Positions 50,789 through 59,803 of a stretch of 64,000 nucleotides of DNA are shown piece after piece. A program made the position numbers and the translations under genes. Origin of the DNA: Bog-473 sp963782415 (lineage in GTDB: Bacteria; Actinomycetota; Acidimicrobiia; Acidimicrobiales; RAAP-2). Below the pieces are notes generated by a model. It did no database searches and was not told where the DNA came from. It saw only the letters and a list, made by a program, of their open reading frames with translations. Each line of letters starts with the position of its first letter. The stretch's first letter is position 1. The stretch spans positions 124,001-188,000 of the forward strand of contig CAWAJT010000009.1 in NCBI GenBank assembly GCA_963782415.1. Direction: 5' to 3'.

Positions 50789-51304
50789 TCACGACCGGTG
50801 AATCAGGTTCATGCGCGCCGTGACCACCGGCTCGCCAGTGGACTCGTCGGTCCATGTGGTCTCCGACACGATGAACGTCATCGTCCGCCCCTTGGACTCC
50901 TTTTGGTACGCGTCCGAGATAACCCCCCGGCCGACCAGCACGTCCCCCACCTGAATGGGTCGGTGGTACTCGAACTCCTGCTCGCCGTGGAGGATGAGGC
51001 CGCCCTTGGCCATCAGCGGCCCGAGGACGGTCGGGAGCGGGTTGTTCGTGGGGGCACCCTTGGGCTGCATCTCGGCGAACTTCCCCGAGAACTCCATGGC
51101 GAAGGGCCACGTCGGCGGAGCCGGGATGTTGTCGAAGCCGGCCTGCCGGGCCACCTCGGGGTTGTGGTAGATCGCGCTCGTGCTGAGGAGGGCGTCGGCG
51201 AAGTGCTGCACCGGTCCCCGCTCCACCACGACCTTCGACGTGCCGGTCGACTGGCCGATGATTCCCTTGAGCAGGTCTTCTATGGATGCGGCGCCTTCTG
51301 CCAC
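50789..51304 (-). CDS. FAS1-like hot-dog dehydratase, HadA/HadC-like
   Basis: A 171-aa hot-dog protein without the catalytic Asp-His loop, as in the N-terminal MaoC_dehydrat_N/HadA proteins that bind the acyl chain. DIPAPPTW-like sequence GFDNIPAPPTWPFAMEF, GLILHGEQEFEYHRPIQVGDVLVGRGVISDAYQKESKGRTMTFI and a VTARMNLIHR end are family features. GTG 51304 has GGGAGG. It is followed 63 bases later by the HadB-like gene; together they resemble the HadAB dehydratase of type II fatty acid synthesis. Confidence 0.86.
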   Translation of the reverse strand: MAEGAASIEDLLKGIIGQSTGTSKVVVERGPVQHFADALLSTSAIYHNPEVARQAGFDNIPAPPTWPFAMEFSGKFAEMQPKGAPTNNPLPTVLGPLMAKGGLILHGEQEFEYHRPIQVGDVLVGRGVISDAYQKESKGRTMTFIVSETTWTDESTGEPVVTARMNLIHRS

Positions 51305-51452
51305 CGGTGTCCTCCCTCTTCCCGTCCGCCATCGATCGCTCGTCACCCGTTGGGCAGCCGGGCGGATGCAGCGCCCAAGGTAGCGGCGGTGCCTCGGCGC
51401 CGCCCAATCCGACAGCGCATCCACAGGGCGGCGGCGCCGGCCTCCCGATCGG

Positions 51453-51458
51453 TACCAT
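51453..51458 (+). promoter_or_regulatory. Predicted -10 box of the nitroreductase gene
   Basis: TACCAT, eight bases before GTG 51467. Confidence 0.45.
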
Positions 51459-51466
51459 CGGCCGCC

Positions 51467-52078
51467 GTGACCCCTCCCGACTTCTTCGACGTGGTCCAGA
51501 CCCAGCGGGCAGCGCGGTCCTTCCTGCCCGACGACGTGGACGACGCCACGGTGGCGCGCATCCTCACGGCGGCGACCCACGCGCCCAGCGCGGAGAACAG
51601 CCAGCCCTTCGTCTTCATCGTGGTGCGCGACCCCGCGGTGCGCGCCGCCATCGGCGAGCTGACGGCACGGCTGTGGGAGGGCGGCGCCAAGGCGTTGGAG
51701 GCGCAGCGCCTCTCCCCCGCCTTCCTGCGCGACGTCGACCGGGGAGCCACTGGCGGCGTTGCCGGCGCCCCGGTGCTCGTCGTCGTGTGCGGCGATACGC
51801 GCCTGACCTACGCCAAGGCCATGGACGCGTCCGTCTTCCCCGCGGTGCAGAACCTGCTGCTGGCAGCCCACGCGGTCGGCCTCGGCTCGACCCTGACCAC
51901 GCTCCCCGTGCTGGGGGGCGACGAGCTGGGCACGCTGCTCGGACTCCCGACCGAGGTCATGCCCGTCGCCGTGGTGCCGCTCGGACACCTGCCGGCACCA
52001 CTCGGGCCACCGCGGCGCCGGCCACTGCAGGAGAAGGCCCACCTCAACCGTTACGGGACGCCATTCCCCGCGGCCTGA
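51467..52078 (+). CDS. Nitroreductase-family FMN protein
   Basis: Flavoprotein of 203 aa. FFDVVQTQRAARSFLPDDVDDATVARIL is the usual opening with the FMN-phosphate Arg pair. ATHAPSAENSQPFVFIVV supplies the next flavin contacts, and VQNLLLAAHAVGLGSTLTTL plus VMPVAVVPLGHLP complete the fold. It may reduce nitro, quinone or enone compounds with NAD(P)H. The last 28 bases overlap the opposite glycosyltransferase gene. Confidence 0.88.
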   Translation: MTPPDFFDVVQTQRAARSFLPDDVDDATVARILTAATHAPSAENSQPFVFIVVRDPAVRAAIGELTARLWEGGAKALEAQRLSPAFLRDVDRGATGGVAGAPVLVVVCGDTRLTYAKAMDASVFPAVQNLLLAAHAVGLGSTLTTLPVLGGDELGTLLGLPTEVMPVAVVPLGHLPAPLGPPRRRPLQEKAHLNRYGTPFPAA

Positions 52079-53268
52079 GACGCGCCCGCACCCACGAACC
52101 GCTCGAGGAACGAGCAGTAGCGATCCAAGATGACCGGCCACGTGTAGTTGGCCTCCACGTACCGCCGGCCGTTGCGCTGCATGGTCGCCCGCCGCGCGCC
52201 ACGGGTGGTCAGCGTGTCGAGCATGGCTTCGAAGTCCGCGTAGTCGCCGAACCACAGGCCGGCGCCCGACTGCTCGGCGTGCTCCCTCGTCGCGCCACAG
52301 GTGGCGTTCACCAGCACCGGCACCCCGGCGGTCAGGGCCTCGATCACCGTGAGGGAGAACGACTCGTGCGGGGAAGGTGCCACGAGCGCGTCCGCGTGTC
52401 GGAGGAGGGCCCACTTGGCGGCGTCGTCGATCATCCCGGTGACGACGATGTCGTCGGCGGGCTCGGGCGCGTCGACCACCTGTCCGACCAAGACGAGCCC
52501 GAGCGGACCACGATGGCGCTCCTTGTAGGCGCGGAAGTACCGCCACAACATGCCCGTCCCTTTCTGATCGTCGACCCGTCCGATGCAGATCAGGTAGGGC
52601 AGCTCCCTCACACCGAACGCCTCGCGCACCGCCTCATCACCTGCGGGCACCCCGTCAGGTGCCTCCACGCCCAGCCCGAGCAGCACCTGGGGCGTCGCCG
52701 CCACAGCGAAACGCCCGTTGACGAGCGCCCGTTCGCTCCGGCTGTGGAAGGCAAAGGCGCGGCAGCGGGCGAAGAGCTCGTCGAAGAGCGGGAGGTGCAG
52801 GGCAGGCTCCTCGTGCGCGGCCGGGTGCAGCACGGCACGCTCAGCGACCAGCGGCAATCCGCGCACCGTCGGGTAGTACAGGTACGGATAGAAGGCGAGG
52901 ACGTCGGCGTCGCTGGCCGCCACCGCCTCCACCAGCGCCGGTGAACGCGGCCCTTGCAGGTCGACCCAGCGCTCCATGTCGGCGGGGCTGGCCTGGGCGG
53001 GGTCGGCGCGCAGCTGGGCCCACAGCGGATGGAAATGCTCGGCGCGCCCCGCGGCGGAGCGGATGCGGTGCACGTGCACGCCGTTGCTGCGCGTGATGCC
53101 CTCGTCGAGCTCGTCGCGCCAGGTGATGGCGTCGACGGCGCAGGTCGTCAGCACCTCGACGTCGTGGCCCCGATCCGCCACGAGGCGCTCGGCCAGCATG
53201 CGGGCCCCGGTTTCGGCACCGCCACGGATGTCGGGGCCGTAGCGCGGCACCACGAAGGCGATCTTCAC
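52051..53268 (-). CDS. GT4-family glycosyltransferase (intact paralogue of 28895-30101)
   Basis: A 405-aa enzyme: IAFVVPRYGPDIRGGAETGARMLAERLV (glycine loop), LAFYPYLYYPTVRGLPLVAERAVLHPAAHEEPALHL, CIGRVDDQKGTGMLWRYFRAYKERH and HESFSLTVIEALTAGVPVLVN. It aligns along its length with the broken gene at 28895-30101, sharing the LHPAAHxEPALxLP segment, so it is a good template for that frameshift. It stands 18 kb from the main glycan locus with no exporter nearby. Confidence 0.88.
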   Translation of the reverse strand: MKIAFVVPRYGPDIRGGAETGARMLAERLVADRGHDVEVLTTCAVDAITWRDELDEGITRSNGVHVHRIRSAAGRAEHFHPLWAQLRADPAQASPADMERWVDLQGPRSPALVEAVAASDADVLAFYPYLYYPTVRGLPLVAERAVLHPAAHEEPALHLPLFDELFARCRAFAFHSRSERALVNGRFAVAATPQVLLGLGVEAPDGVPAGDEAVREAFGVRELPYLICIGRVDDQKGTGMLWRYFRAYKERHRGPLGLVLVGQVVDAPEPADDIVVTGMIDDAAKWALLRHADALVAPSPHESFSLTVIEALTAGVPVLVNATCGATREHAEQSGAGLWFGDYADFEAMLDTLTTRGARRATMQRNGRRYVEANYTWPVILDRYCSFLERFVGAGASQAAGNGVP

Positions 53269-53359
53269 GGGCGGTCCGGGGCTGACACCGCAGCGAAGCT
53301 ATCGGCTCGGATCCGGGCGGCGGCCCCACTGGAACTGACGCCCACGTCAGGTCTGCGGA

Positions 53360-53365
53360 TATGGT
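53360..53365 (+). promoter_or_regulatory. Predicted -10 box of the SRPBCC-amidohydrolase operon
   Basis: TATGGT, six bases before GTG 53372. Confidence 0.45.
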
Positions 53366-53371
53366 GAGCCG

Positions 53372-53899
53372 GTGCAGGAGCATCACTACTTCGTCGATAT
53401 CGAGGCCAGCGTGGACGAGCTCTGGCAGCTCTTCTGGGCCCGCATCCCCCACACCGAGTCCGGGGATGTGACGATCGACATCCTCCATCCCGGCGACGAC
53501 ATCGGCGAGGGCCTCGTCCGCCACTGCTGGTTCCGCGTGCCCCGCTACCTGCTGACCGGCGGCAAGGGCCAATCGTGGGAGTGGCTGACCGAGGTCACCC
53601 CGAAGGTCTCGTGGAAGTACAACGCCGTCGGGCGGCCCCTGTTCTCCGAAGCCGAGGGACACACCCGGCTGGAGGATCTCGGTGACGGGACGACCCGGGT
53701 GCACTTCTCCGAGACGTACCATGCCTTCAACCCGCTGCTGCGGGTCCTGCTCGAAAAGCGCGTGCACGCGTTCATCTCCAAGGACAACGACCGCCTCATC
53801 AAGGAGTCGCTGACGATGGGCGTCGGCTATCTCCGCAAGGCCAAGGCGAAGGCTGACGCCAAGGCGGCCGGCCAGGACGCCCCGGCCGGCCCGGCGTGA
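53372..53899 (+). CDS. SRPBCC (START-like) ligand-binding protein
   Basis: A 175-aa protein. HHYFVDIEASVDELWQLFWARI is the first strand and helix of the fold; WLTEVTPKVSWKYNAVGRPLFSEAEGHTRLEDLGDGTTRVHFSETYHAF covers the curved sheet, and a C-terminal helix with a Lys/Ala-rich tail (AKAKADAKAAGQ) closes it. These proteins bind hydrophobic ligands in a deep pocket. The stop overlaps the amidohydrolase start (GTGA), suggesting a common pathway. Confidence 0.78.
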   Translation: MQEHHYFVDIEASVDELWQLFWARIPHTESGDVTIDILHPGDDIGEGLVRHCWFRVPRYLLTGGKGQSWEWLTEVTPKVSWKYNAVGRPLFSEAEGHTRLEDLGDGTTRVHFSETYHAFNPLLRVLLEKRVHAFISKDNDRLIKESLTMGVGYLRKAKAKADAKAAGQDAPAGPA

Positions 53900-54711
53900 C
53901 GGTCGTCGACCTCTGGGTCAACGCGCTCAGCGGCAAGGCCGCCGCCGCCTTCATGGGGCAGGCCGGCAACGAAGGCATTCCCGAGCTGCTCGGCGGCAAT
54001 CTGTCGGCATCCTCGACCGTGCAGCAGCTGCTCGCCACCATGGATGCGTGCCACGTCGACGTGGGTGTGATCGCCGCCGGCATCGCGGCCGAGGAGACCG
54101 ACGCGCTGCTCACTGACGTGTCAGCCCACCCCGACCGCCTGCGCGTGGCGCTCACCGTGGACCGCCCCGACCGACCGGTGCGCCAGGTGACGCGGCTCCG
54201 GGAGCTGGCGGTGCACCCAGCCGTGGCGCTGGTGCGCATTACGCCGCTGGTGACCCAGTACCCGCTCAACGACAAGCTGTACTACCCGATTTACGCCACC
54301 TGCGCCGAGCTCGGCCTACCTGTCTCGGTCAATGTCGGCATCCCCGGCCCACGCGTGCGCTCGGCCTGCCAGCACCCCGAGCGGCTCGAGGACGTCCTCA
54401 TCGATTTCAAGGGGCTCACCGTCATCGGCGCCCACATGGGCCACCCCTACGAGAGCCTGCTGATGCAGTACATGCTCAAGTGGCCCGACCTCTACCTGTC
54501 GAATTCCGCCTACCTGGCCACGTACATGGACCCGGCGCTCATTTCGTTCATGGACTCCTCGCGTGGCATGGGTCGCGTCCTGTTCGCCTCCGACCATCCG
54601 TTCCTCCCGATGGAACGGGCCGTGGCCGCCGCCCGGGATCTGCCGCTGTCCGACGCGGCGGCTGCCGCCTTCCTCGGTGAGACCGCCGCCCGCCTGCTCA
54701 AGCTCACATAG
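53896..54711 (+). CDS. Amidohydrolase 2 (ACMSD/resorcylate decarboxylase-like)
   Basis: A TIM-barrel amidohydrolase of 271 aa. VVDLWVNALSG is the first strand, lacking the usual DxHxH metal pair. VSVNVGIPGPRVRSACQHPERLEDVL and VIGAHMGHPYESLLMQYMLKWPDLYLSNSAY carry a metal His, and RVLFASDHPFLPMERAVAAA gives the Asp of the last strand. The missing N-terminal HxH suggests a variant metal site, as in some non-oxidative decarboxylase-like members. Coupled to the SRPBCC gene. Substrate unknown. Confidence 0.82.
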   Translation: MTVVDLWVNALSGKAAAAFMGQAGNEGIPELLGGNLSASSTVQQLLATMDACHVDVGVIAAGIAAEETDALLTDVSAHPDRLRVALTVDRPDRPVRQVTRLRELAVHPAVALVRITPLVTQYPLNDKLYYPIYATCAELGLPVSVNVGIPGPRVRSACQHPERLEDVLIDFKGLTVIGAHMGHPYESLLMQYMLKWPDLYLSNSAYLATYMDPALISFMDSSRGMGRVLFASDHPFLPMERAVAAARDLPLSDAAAAAFLGETAARLLKLT

Positions 54712-54737
54712 CCGAGGCCCCTCGCGGCGCCGGGGGG

Positions 54738-54743
54738 TACGGT
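54738..54743 (+). promoter_or_regulatory. Predicted -10 box of the second LLM gene
   Basis: TACGGT, seven bases before GTG 54751. It overlaps the first possible GTG (54742), which argues for the later start. Confidence 0.45.
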
Positions 54744-54750
54744 GCGGGTG

Positions 54751-55605
54751 GTGGATCTCGGGCGCGTCGGGGTGTGGTGGAGCGGTTCGTGGCGGGACCC
54801 CGACGATCCCGACCGCAGCGTGGCCCCCGTGCTCGAATCCCTCGGCTACGGCGCACTGTGGTCGTCCGGGCGCTTCGACCCCGGCCTCTCGCCGCACTTC
54901 GAGCGTCTGCTCGGCGCCACGGACCGGATCCCCGTCGCCAGCGGCATCGTGAGCATCTGGGCCGGTGCGGCCGACGACGTCGGGCCGGCGGTGACGGCGC
55001 TCGAATCCCGGTTCCCTGACCGCTTCTTGCTCGGCATCGGGGCCAGTCACGAGGTGGCCGTCGCCGGCTACACGCGGCCCTACACGAACATGGTGGCGTA
55101 CCTCGACGCCCTCGACGCGCTCGCCACCCCGGTGCCGGCGGCGCGGCGCGTGCTGGCCGCGCTGGGTCCGCGCATGCTGGAGCTGGCGGGGGCCCGCGCC
55201 GCCGGTGCGCATCCCTACTTCGTCCCCGTCGAGCACACCGCCTTCGCCCGCGGCGTGCTCGGACGGGGCCCCCTCCTCGCCCCCGAGGTCGCCGTTGTTC
55301 TCGAGACGGACCCCGCCCGCGCCCGCACCCTGGCCCGCGGCTATGCCAGCACGTATCTCGGCCTGCCCAACTACACCGAAAACCTGCGCCGTTTCGGCTT
55401 CGGCGACGAGGACATCGGCGGCGGCGGGAGCGATCGCCTCCTCGACGCCGTGATCCCCTGGGGCGATGCGCCCACGGTGGCCGCGGCGGTGCGCTCCCAC
55501 CACGACGCCGGCGCCGACCACGTCTGCGTGCAGGTCGTCAGCGACCGCGGCGCGTTCCCGCTCGACGAGTACCGAACGCTGGCCGGCGCACTGCTCGACC
55601 CCTGA
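54751..55605 (+). CDS. Luciferase-like (LLM) F420-dependent oxidoreductase, TIGR03620-like
   Basis: An LLM-class protein of 284 aa. DLGRVGVWWSGSWRDPDDPDRSVAPVLESLGYGALWSSGRFD opens it and RFLLGIGASHEVAVAGYTRPYTNMVAYLDALDAL is the core. PRMLELAGARAAGAHPYFVPVEHTAFAR and GADHVCVQVVSDRGAFPLDEYRTLAGAL close the barrel. The pattern matches the TIGR03620 group of probable F420 enzymes. GTG 54742 and GTG 54748 are alternative in-frame starts; 54751 fits the leaderless rule best. Reaction unknown. Confidence 0.83.
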   Translation: MDLGRVGVWWSGSWRDPDDPDRSVAPVLESLGYGALWSSGRFDPGLSPHFERLLGATDRIPVASGIVSIWAGAADDVGPAVTALESRFPDRFLLGIGASHEVAVAGYTRPYTNMVAYLDALDALATPVPAARRVLAALGPRMLELAGARAAGAHPYFVPVEHTAFARGVLGRGPLLAPEVAVVLETDPARARTLARGYASTYLGLPNYTENLRRFGFGDEDIGGGGSDRLLDAVIPWGDAPTVAAAVRSHHDAGADHVCVQVVSDRGAFPLDEYRTLAGALLDP

Positions 55606-55632
55606 GCCGCAGCAGGACCGTCGACGGGGACG

Positions 55633-56298
55633 TCAGGTGGCGAGGCGGCCAGGTGGCGGGGACGCCTCGGCACGATGGACCAACTTGGCCGCCAGGGCGC
55701 GGAAAGCCCGACCACGGTGCGACACCGCAGACTTCTCCTCCGGGCGCATTTCGGCGAACGTGCGCCCGTCCCCGCCGTCGGGTACGAACAACGGGTCGTA
55801 GCCGAAGCCATTGGCGCCGCGGGCCTCCGTCGCGATCGTCCCGCGCAGCACCCCCTCGGCCGAGACCTCTGTTCCGTCTGGATACGCCACCAGCGCCACC
55901 GTCCGGAAGGCCGCTCTGCGCTCACCTCCCCCGCCGGCACGCGCCGCCAGCTCGCGCAACAGCTTCGCCACGTTGTCGGCGTATGTCGCGTCCTCACCGG
56001 CGTACCGAGCGGAGTAGACGCCCGGCGCGCCACCGAGCGCGTCCACGTCGAGTCCCGTGTCGTCCGCCACCGCCGCCATACCCGTCGCCGCCACCAAGGC
56101 CCGCGCCTTGAGGCGCGCGTTCCCGATGAGCGTGTCGGCGTCCTCGACCACATCAGGGACGCCGTCGGGTCGGGGCAGCAGCTCAACGGGGAGCGACGCC
56201 GCCAGCACCGCGACGATCTCCTTGACCTTGTCGGGATTGGCCGATGCCAGCACGAGCCGTCGCGGCCCGTGGGCCGCCGGGCCATCGGCTGCGCTCAC
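55633..56298 (-). CDS. rdgB: dITP/XTP pyrophosphatase (HAM1/RdgB)
   Basis: A 221-aa house-cleaning nucleotidase that hydrolyses dITP, XTP and ITP. LVLASANPDKVKEIVAVL is the N-terminal nucleotide motif. VADDTGLDVDALGGAPGVYSARYAG carries the catalytic Asp residues, and GTIATEARGANGFGYDPLFVPDGGDGRTFAEM and VSHRGRAFRALA complete the signature. Its GTG overlaps the rph stop (GTGA). The rph-rdgB order is conserved in many actinobacteria. Confidence 0.95.
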   Translation of the reverse strand: MSAADGPAAHGPRRLVLASANPDKVKEIVAVLAASLPVELLPRPDGVPDVVEDADTLIGNARLKARALVAATGMAAVADDTGLDVDALGGAPGVYSARYAGEDATYADNVAKLLRELAARAGGGGERRAAFRTVALVAYPDGTEVSAEGVLRGTIATEARGANGFGYDPLFVPDGGDGRTFAEMRPEEKSAVSHRGRAFRALAAKLVHRAEASPPPGRLAT

Positions 56299-57047
56299 CG
56301 CCGTGGAGGCGCCTCGGCCAGGACGGCCGCCTGCATGTCCGTGAGCTCCTTGATGCCGGACTCCGCCAGGCCGAGCAGCGTATCGAGCTCACCCCGGGTG
56401 AAGGCGATGCCCTCAGCGGTGCCCTGCACCTCGACGAACCGCCCGGCTCCCGTCATGACGACGTTCATGTCGACCTCGGCGCGGGAGTCCTCCACATAGG
56501 GCAGGTCGAGCATCGGCACTCCGTCGATGATGCCGACCGAGACCGCCGCCACCGAGTCCGTGAGTGGATGCGAGCTGATCGTCCCGGCCTGCACCAGGCG
56601 CGTGCAGGCGTCGTGGAGGGCCACATAGGCGCCGCAGATGGAGGCCGTGCGCGTGCCCCCGTCGGCTTGGAGCGCGTCGCAGTCGACGGTGATCTGTACC
56701 TCGCCCAGGGTGACCAGATCGCAGACGGCGCGAAGCGAGCGGGCGATCAGCCGCTGGATCTCCTGGGTCCGCCCCGACTGCTTGCCCTTGGCGGCCTCCC
56801 GGGAGGCGCGCTCGGGTGTCGAGCCGGGCAGCATGGAGTACTCGGCGGTGACCCAGCCGCGCCCGGTGCCGCGCATCCACGGCGGGACACGCTCTTCGAC
56901 CGACGCGGTGCACAGCACCTTGGTCTGCCCGAACGTGACGAGCACCGACCCCGGTGCCATCACCGTGAAGTCGCGGTCGAAGCGGACGGGTCGCAATTGG
57001 TCGACGGCGCGCCCGTCCTGGCGCGCCGTGCGGGGATCTTCGCTCAC
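56295..57047 (-). CDS. rph: Ribonuclease PH
   Basis: Phosphorolytic 3'-5' exoribonuclease (250 aa) that trims tRNA 3' ends. RFDRDFTVMAPGSVLVTFGQTKVLCTASVEE opens the family fold. EYSMLPGSTPERASREAAKGKQSGRTQEIQRLIARSLRAV contains the phosphate-binding Arg cluster, and ITVDCDALQADGGTRTASICGAYVAL the catalytic Asp. GTG 57047 follows GGGAGGAG. Translationally coupled to rdgB. Confidence 0.96.
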   Translation of the reverse strand: MSEDPRTARQDGRAVDQLRPVRFDRDFTVMAPGSVLVTFGQTKVLCTASVEERVPPWMRGTGRGWVTAEYSMLPGSTPERASREAAKGKQSGRTQEIQRLIARSLRAVCDLVTLGEVQITVDCDALQADGGTRTASICGAYVALHDACTRLVQAGTISSHPLTDSVAAVSVGIIDGVPMLDLPYVEDSRAEVDMNVVMTGAGRFVEVQGTAEGIAFTRGELDTLLGLAESGIKELTDMQAAVLAEAPPRR

Positions 57048-57158
57048 CACTTCTCCTCCCACGGGACTCCTCTCGCTTCGGCCACCCACCGTGTCACCGC
57101 GACACCGTAGGCGACCGGTGTCGCGGCGGGCGTGACCGCCGTTGCCGTGGTCGCGACC

Positions 57159-57593
57159 TCAGTTGCCGTGGGCGAACGCCTCGGGGTACGAGTGAGGCGA
57201 GATCTCCAGCGCCGCGCCAACGTCACGGTAGGTCTTGAGCTCAATCACGTTCCCGCTGGGGTCAGCCAGCTTGACCTTCGTCTGCTCGGTGGGAAGGCCT
57301 TCGTCGTCGGTCGACACGGGGACCAGCCAGTCGATGCCGCCAGACGTCAGGCGGGCCACGACGGTGTCGAAGTCGTCCCGGCTCAGCGTGACCCCGAAGT
57401 GGCGCGAGCCCCCTTCCTTCAGTCCGGCCACCTCGTCGGGCCGATCCTGCAGCGTGACCTGCATGCCGAAGAACCACACATCGGCGAAGCCAGGGCGGGC
57501 GCGCGCCGCCTCGCAGCCGAGCGTGTGCACGTAGAACGCCCGGGCCTCGTCGAGGTCCTGCACCGGGATGGAAAGATGGAGGATCGGCTGCAC
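57159..57593 (-). CDS. VOC-superfamily (glyoxalase-like) protein
   Basis: A 144-aa paired beta-alpha-beta-beta-beta protein. LHLSIPVQDLDEARAFYVHTLGCEAAR is the first module, with a ligand His. RHFGVTLSRDDFDTVVARL starts the second with another His, and KLADPSGNVIELKTY supplies the terminal Glu. This resembles metal-dependent dioxygenase/lyase or resistance proteins; the exact reaction cannot be told. TAGGCT (57601-57606, minus strand) lies seven bases before GTG 57593, indicating a leaderless start. Confidence 0.85.
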   Translation of the reverse strand: MQPILHLSIPVQDLDEARAFYVHTLGCEAARARPGFADVWFFGMQVTLQDRPDEVAGLKEGGSRHFGVTLSRDDFDTVVARLTSGGIDWLVPVSTDDEGLPTEQTKVKLADPSGNVIELKTYRDVGAALEISPHSYPEAFAHGN

Positions 57594-57622
57594 GAAGCCC
57601 AGCCTACGGCCGACGTGACGCC

Positions 57623-59654
57623 TCAGGCGCTGCGCCCCGCCGCGAACAGCACGCAGCGGGCCATGGTCAGGGGCTCGTGGCGCCGGGCCGGCGAGGCCGC
57701 CACGGCGCGGCACGGCGCCAGGGCGATGCCCGGGGTTGGGGGCGTCGCGGGGCCCTCGGGCGCGACCGTCCATACCCAGGCCCTCCGCTCGAACGTGGGT
57801 GCCGCGCCGATGACTGCTGTGAAGAAGCCGGACGCATAGACCGGGTCACGACTCGAACCCGTGATGACAACCTGGCTCACCCGCCACGACTGCAGCGCCC
57901 GTCGCACGACGGCGAGTTCGGCCGGAGTTCCCGTCGGCAGCGCCGCACCGCTGATCGTCAGGTCGGTGAGGATGCGACGCGCCGACCCCGGGGCGCCCGT
58001 CCCAACGGGACCACCGATGGCGTTGGGCGTCTTGAGCGCGGCACCGGCCAGGCGGAAGCGCATCGCCTCGGTGGCCTGCCACAACATTGGCTGCGTCGAG
58101 CCCGTCACCGCAAACGGGACGGTCAAGACGACGTCGTCCGCCGACAGCGTCGGGGCACGCGACTGCAGGTACATCGGCGTGTGCACCCGCACGACGCGCA
58201 GGGGCACCTCGAAAGTGACGAACACCGGCACCACCGCCACCGCCACCACCGCAACCGTCGCCACCGTGGCAATGGCGCGTCGATGAGCCGCCGACCACGA
58301 GGCCGGGCGCCAGCGGGTCTGATGGAGCACATCGAGTCCGATCGCGATCAAGAAGGCCAAGAACAACGTCAGCAGCGGCACGAACTGGTCCGGCAGGATT
58401 TCCTTGAGGATCGGCGCCATGGACAGGATGCGCCACGGCAACCAGGGGTGCCCCAACCACGACGGCCCGCCCAAGAGGTACCCGCCGAGGGCCAACCAGA
58501 ACGTGACCGCCGCCAGGAGCACCAGCAGCCAGGTGAGCAACCGGCGCCAGCCGATGATCACCGACCCGACCACGGCCGCGGCGACTCCCGCGCCGACGTA
58601 GTCGGGCGGTGGCCCGGTGTGGCCGAGGTACCCGCCGAAGCGGATGTACTCGTTGGCCCGCGTCGCGTACTGCCCGGGTGCCAGCAACCCCGAGAGCGGA
58701 ATGCCCGAGATCGGGGCCAGTGCGAACAGCAGACCCGAGACCGACTGGGGCCCTGCCAATCCATACCAGGTCGGGTAGGCCAGCACCGCGAGGGCCAGGG
58801 CGCCGGCCAGCGTCAGCGCAGGCAGGGCGTGCCCGGCCCGAGGCCGGAGCTGGCGCCAGCCCACGAGCACGACGGCCGCCAAGCCGACCAGGCCCAGCAC
58901 CAGACACATCACCAGGATCTCGGGCGAGATGAAGAACTGCACGATCAGGAGCGCTGCCAGGAGAAGTCCGTCTCTTCGGACCGAGTGCTCCTGGCGGATC
59001 ACGATCTCGTGGAGCGTGGTGAAGAGGAAGGGTGGAATGACGAGGAGCGTGACCGACACATGGCCGAAAGTGAGCGAGGTCACGATGGCAGAGGAGTAGC
59101 CGAACACGAGCGCCGCCGGAATGGCGGCGCTCTTCCACGTCACCAGGGGCCTGATGGCGGCGAAGCAGGCCCACACGCTCAGCGCAGGTGCAAGCGTCAG
59201 CGCGACATTCGTGGCAAGGACGGGCCCGAAGAGCCACGTCAGCGGAGCGGCCACGACGCCGACGAGCGTGCCCGATGTGTTCGACAGGAGATTGGCACCG
59301 TCGGGGACATTGACTGCGCCCGAGAAGACCACGCTGTGCAGGTGCGTGATGGCCCAGGCGGGCCAGGCCATGAACCAGACCTCTTGGGCCGGGTCGCCGC
59401 AACCACACGTCAACGACGACGAGGGGTGTCCCGACCAGGTGTGCCACCAGAGGACCACCGCGGGCGCGCTCGAAGCACGCCAGGGCGATGAGGTGGAAGC
59501 CGACGGTGCGCGCGCCCCTTCCGATGCGCCCGGGACCGAGGGGCGCGAACGGAGCCTGCACCGACGACCCCTCGGGCGAGGTGACGGATCCGGCGGCACC
59601 GGCGGCTGGCATGGCGGGTGACGCTTGCGCCGACACGTCCATGCCGCTCGTCAT
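57623..59654 (-). CDS. Polytopic membrane protein (GT-C-like), interrupted near its N-terminus
   Basis: A protein of about 675 aa with at least eleven transmembrane segments. SSSLTCGCGDPAQEVWFMAWPAWAI is an early extracytoplasmic loop, followed by LLSNTSGTLVGVVAAPLTWLFGPVLATNVALTLAPALSVWA. This is typical of large actinobacterial membrane proteins with a GT-C-like layout and a C-terminal soluble domain. The ATG at 59654 starts a frame that gives TVGFHLIALACF and then leaves the family frame; the rest (from PAVVLWWHTW) continues one base out of register between about 59476 and 59462. One surplus base would explain it. Alternatively translation begins at a GTG within PAVVLWW and the N-terminal part is not coding. 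Confidence 0.65.
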
Positions 59655-59790
59655 CGACGCCGAGCGTACCGCCAGGACCCGCCGGCACGGGGCTTGCACA
59701 GCCGGTTCACATCAACGCGGTCCACGCGTGCACTCCGGTCTCGCACCGCCCTGGGCGCGCCTGCATGCCGGCTCCGCTGCGCGCCGTTCC

Positions 59791-59796
59791 TAAGAT
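59791..59796 (+). promoter_or_regulatory. Predicted -10 box of the FAD oxidoreductase gene
   Basis: TAAGAT, seven bases before GTG 59804. Confidence 0.45.
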
Positions 59797-59803
59797 CGGC
59801 GTT

